Positions 63,801 through 64,000 of a stretch of DNA of 64,000 bases are shown here, piece by piece. Positions within the stretch are counted from its first letter, which is position 1; each line of letters opens with the position of its first letter. Both the position numbers and the translations under genes were made by a program. Under the pieces are notes generated by a model that saw only the letters and a program-made list of their open reading frames with translations, was not told the origin of the DNA and searched no databases. Source of the stretch: Amblyornis subalaris (lineage: Eukaryota; Chordata; Aves; Passeriformes; Ptilonorhynchidae); assembly GCA_018881555.1 (NCBI GenBank), contig JACAXG010000026.1, positions 3,653,459-3,717,458 of the forward strand. Reading direction: 5' to 3'.

Positions 63801-64000
63801 TTTGTTTCTTTTTGTCATTTAAACGTCATTAACTGCTATTTAGATGGCTAATTTCTTTTTTATTTGTCACTTGGCATTTGTGCCAAGGTGTGTTTGTTGG
63901 CATTTCAGATGGAGACCTGGACTCCTGGGACACACATTTTTTAATGGGCAGCCCATTTGATGGGATGGTAAACACACACTAAAAATAAATCACTTAAATC
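60885..64000. other. AT-rich non-coding block, no gene seen
   Basis: Strongly AT-rich up to about 61700, then mixed. Only the AAC microsatellite was recognised; no coding or mobile sequence could be supported. Confidence 0.65.
61858..61873. repeat. (AAC)5-like microsatellite
   Basis: About five AAC units running into AATGAATAACAAC. Confidence 0.85.

Noticed and set aside
1..64000. CRISPR array, operon, phage or plasmid system
   Set aside because: No regularly spaced repeats, no ribosome-binding-site-linked ORFs and no prokaryotic coding density; the CR1 LINE and microsatellites show vertebrate nuclear DNA.
1..64000. tRNA, rRNA or snRNA genes
   Set aside because: No stretch with recognisable A/B boxes and cloverleaf symmetry or with rRNA/snRNA core sequence was found by eye; a covariance-model scan would be decisive.

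Overview
The window looks like intergenic or intronic DNA from a vertebrate nuclear genome, most probably a bird. The main evidence is one clear CR1-type LINE 3' end at about 36349-36431, which carries the characteristic terminal ATTCTGTG repeat. Interspersed repeats are otherwise very sparse, the base composition is AT-rich (estimated near 40% GC by eye), and microsatellites are scattered throughout. There are no bacterial-style operons, tRNAs, rRNAs, CRISPR arrays or viral genomes. About 90 isolated single N characters are spread through the window; they look like masked heterozygous or ambiguous sites rather than assembly gaps. A CR1 end alone would also fit a crocodilian or turtle, but such a low repeat load favours a bird.

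No intact protein-coding gene could be identified. The longest open frames (about 110-155 codons) are what chance gives in 64 kb of such sequence. They lack recognisable domains, and several lie in locally GC-rich patches where several frames are open at once. The best coding-like remnants are: (1) a minus-strand stretch at 12073-13065 that reads as a hydrophilic, lysine/glutamate/serine-rich protein broken by stops and frame changes, probably an old pseudogene of unknown parentage; (2) a possible 63-base exon at 38591-38653 encoding an EF-hand-like calcium loop; (3) a possible 60-base exon at 27351-27410; and (4) a minus-strand frame in a GC-rich patch at 54393-54605.

Layout: 1-9 kb is AT-rich and unremarkable. 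10.5-11.6 kb is a GC-richer patch. 12-13.1 kb is the pseudogene candidate, followed by a short tandem duplication at 13.3 kb. 18.0-18.6 kb and 22.6-22.9 kb are GC-richer patches flanking a p53-like site at 21.95 kb. 25.6 kb holds a POU/octamer-like palindrome. 27.8 kb has two opposed G-quadruplex motifs. 35.0-35.2 kb is a dense cluster of palindromes. 36.35 kb is the CR1 fragment, and 38.1 kb a duplicated TA-rich microsatellite. 46.05 kb is a GA/GATA microsatellite. 54.3-54.7 kb and 59.25-59.6 kb are GC-richer patches. 60.86 kb holds a second copy of an unusual palindrome also present at 35.03 kb.

No genes work together here in any way that can be shown. The most distinctive non-coding observation is the shared 19-base palindrome TTTACCAT-NNN-ATGGTAAA at 35026-35044 and 60857-60875, in each case fused to a further palindrome. 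Whether any part is regulatory can only be settled by cross-species alignment and expression or chromatin data.
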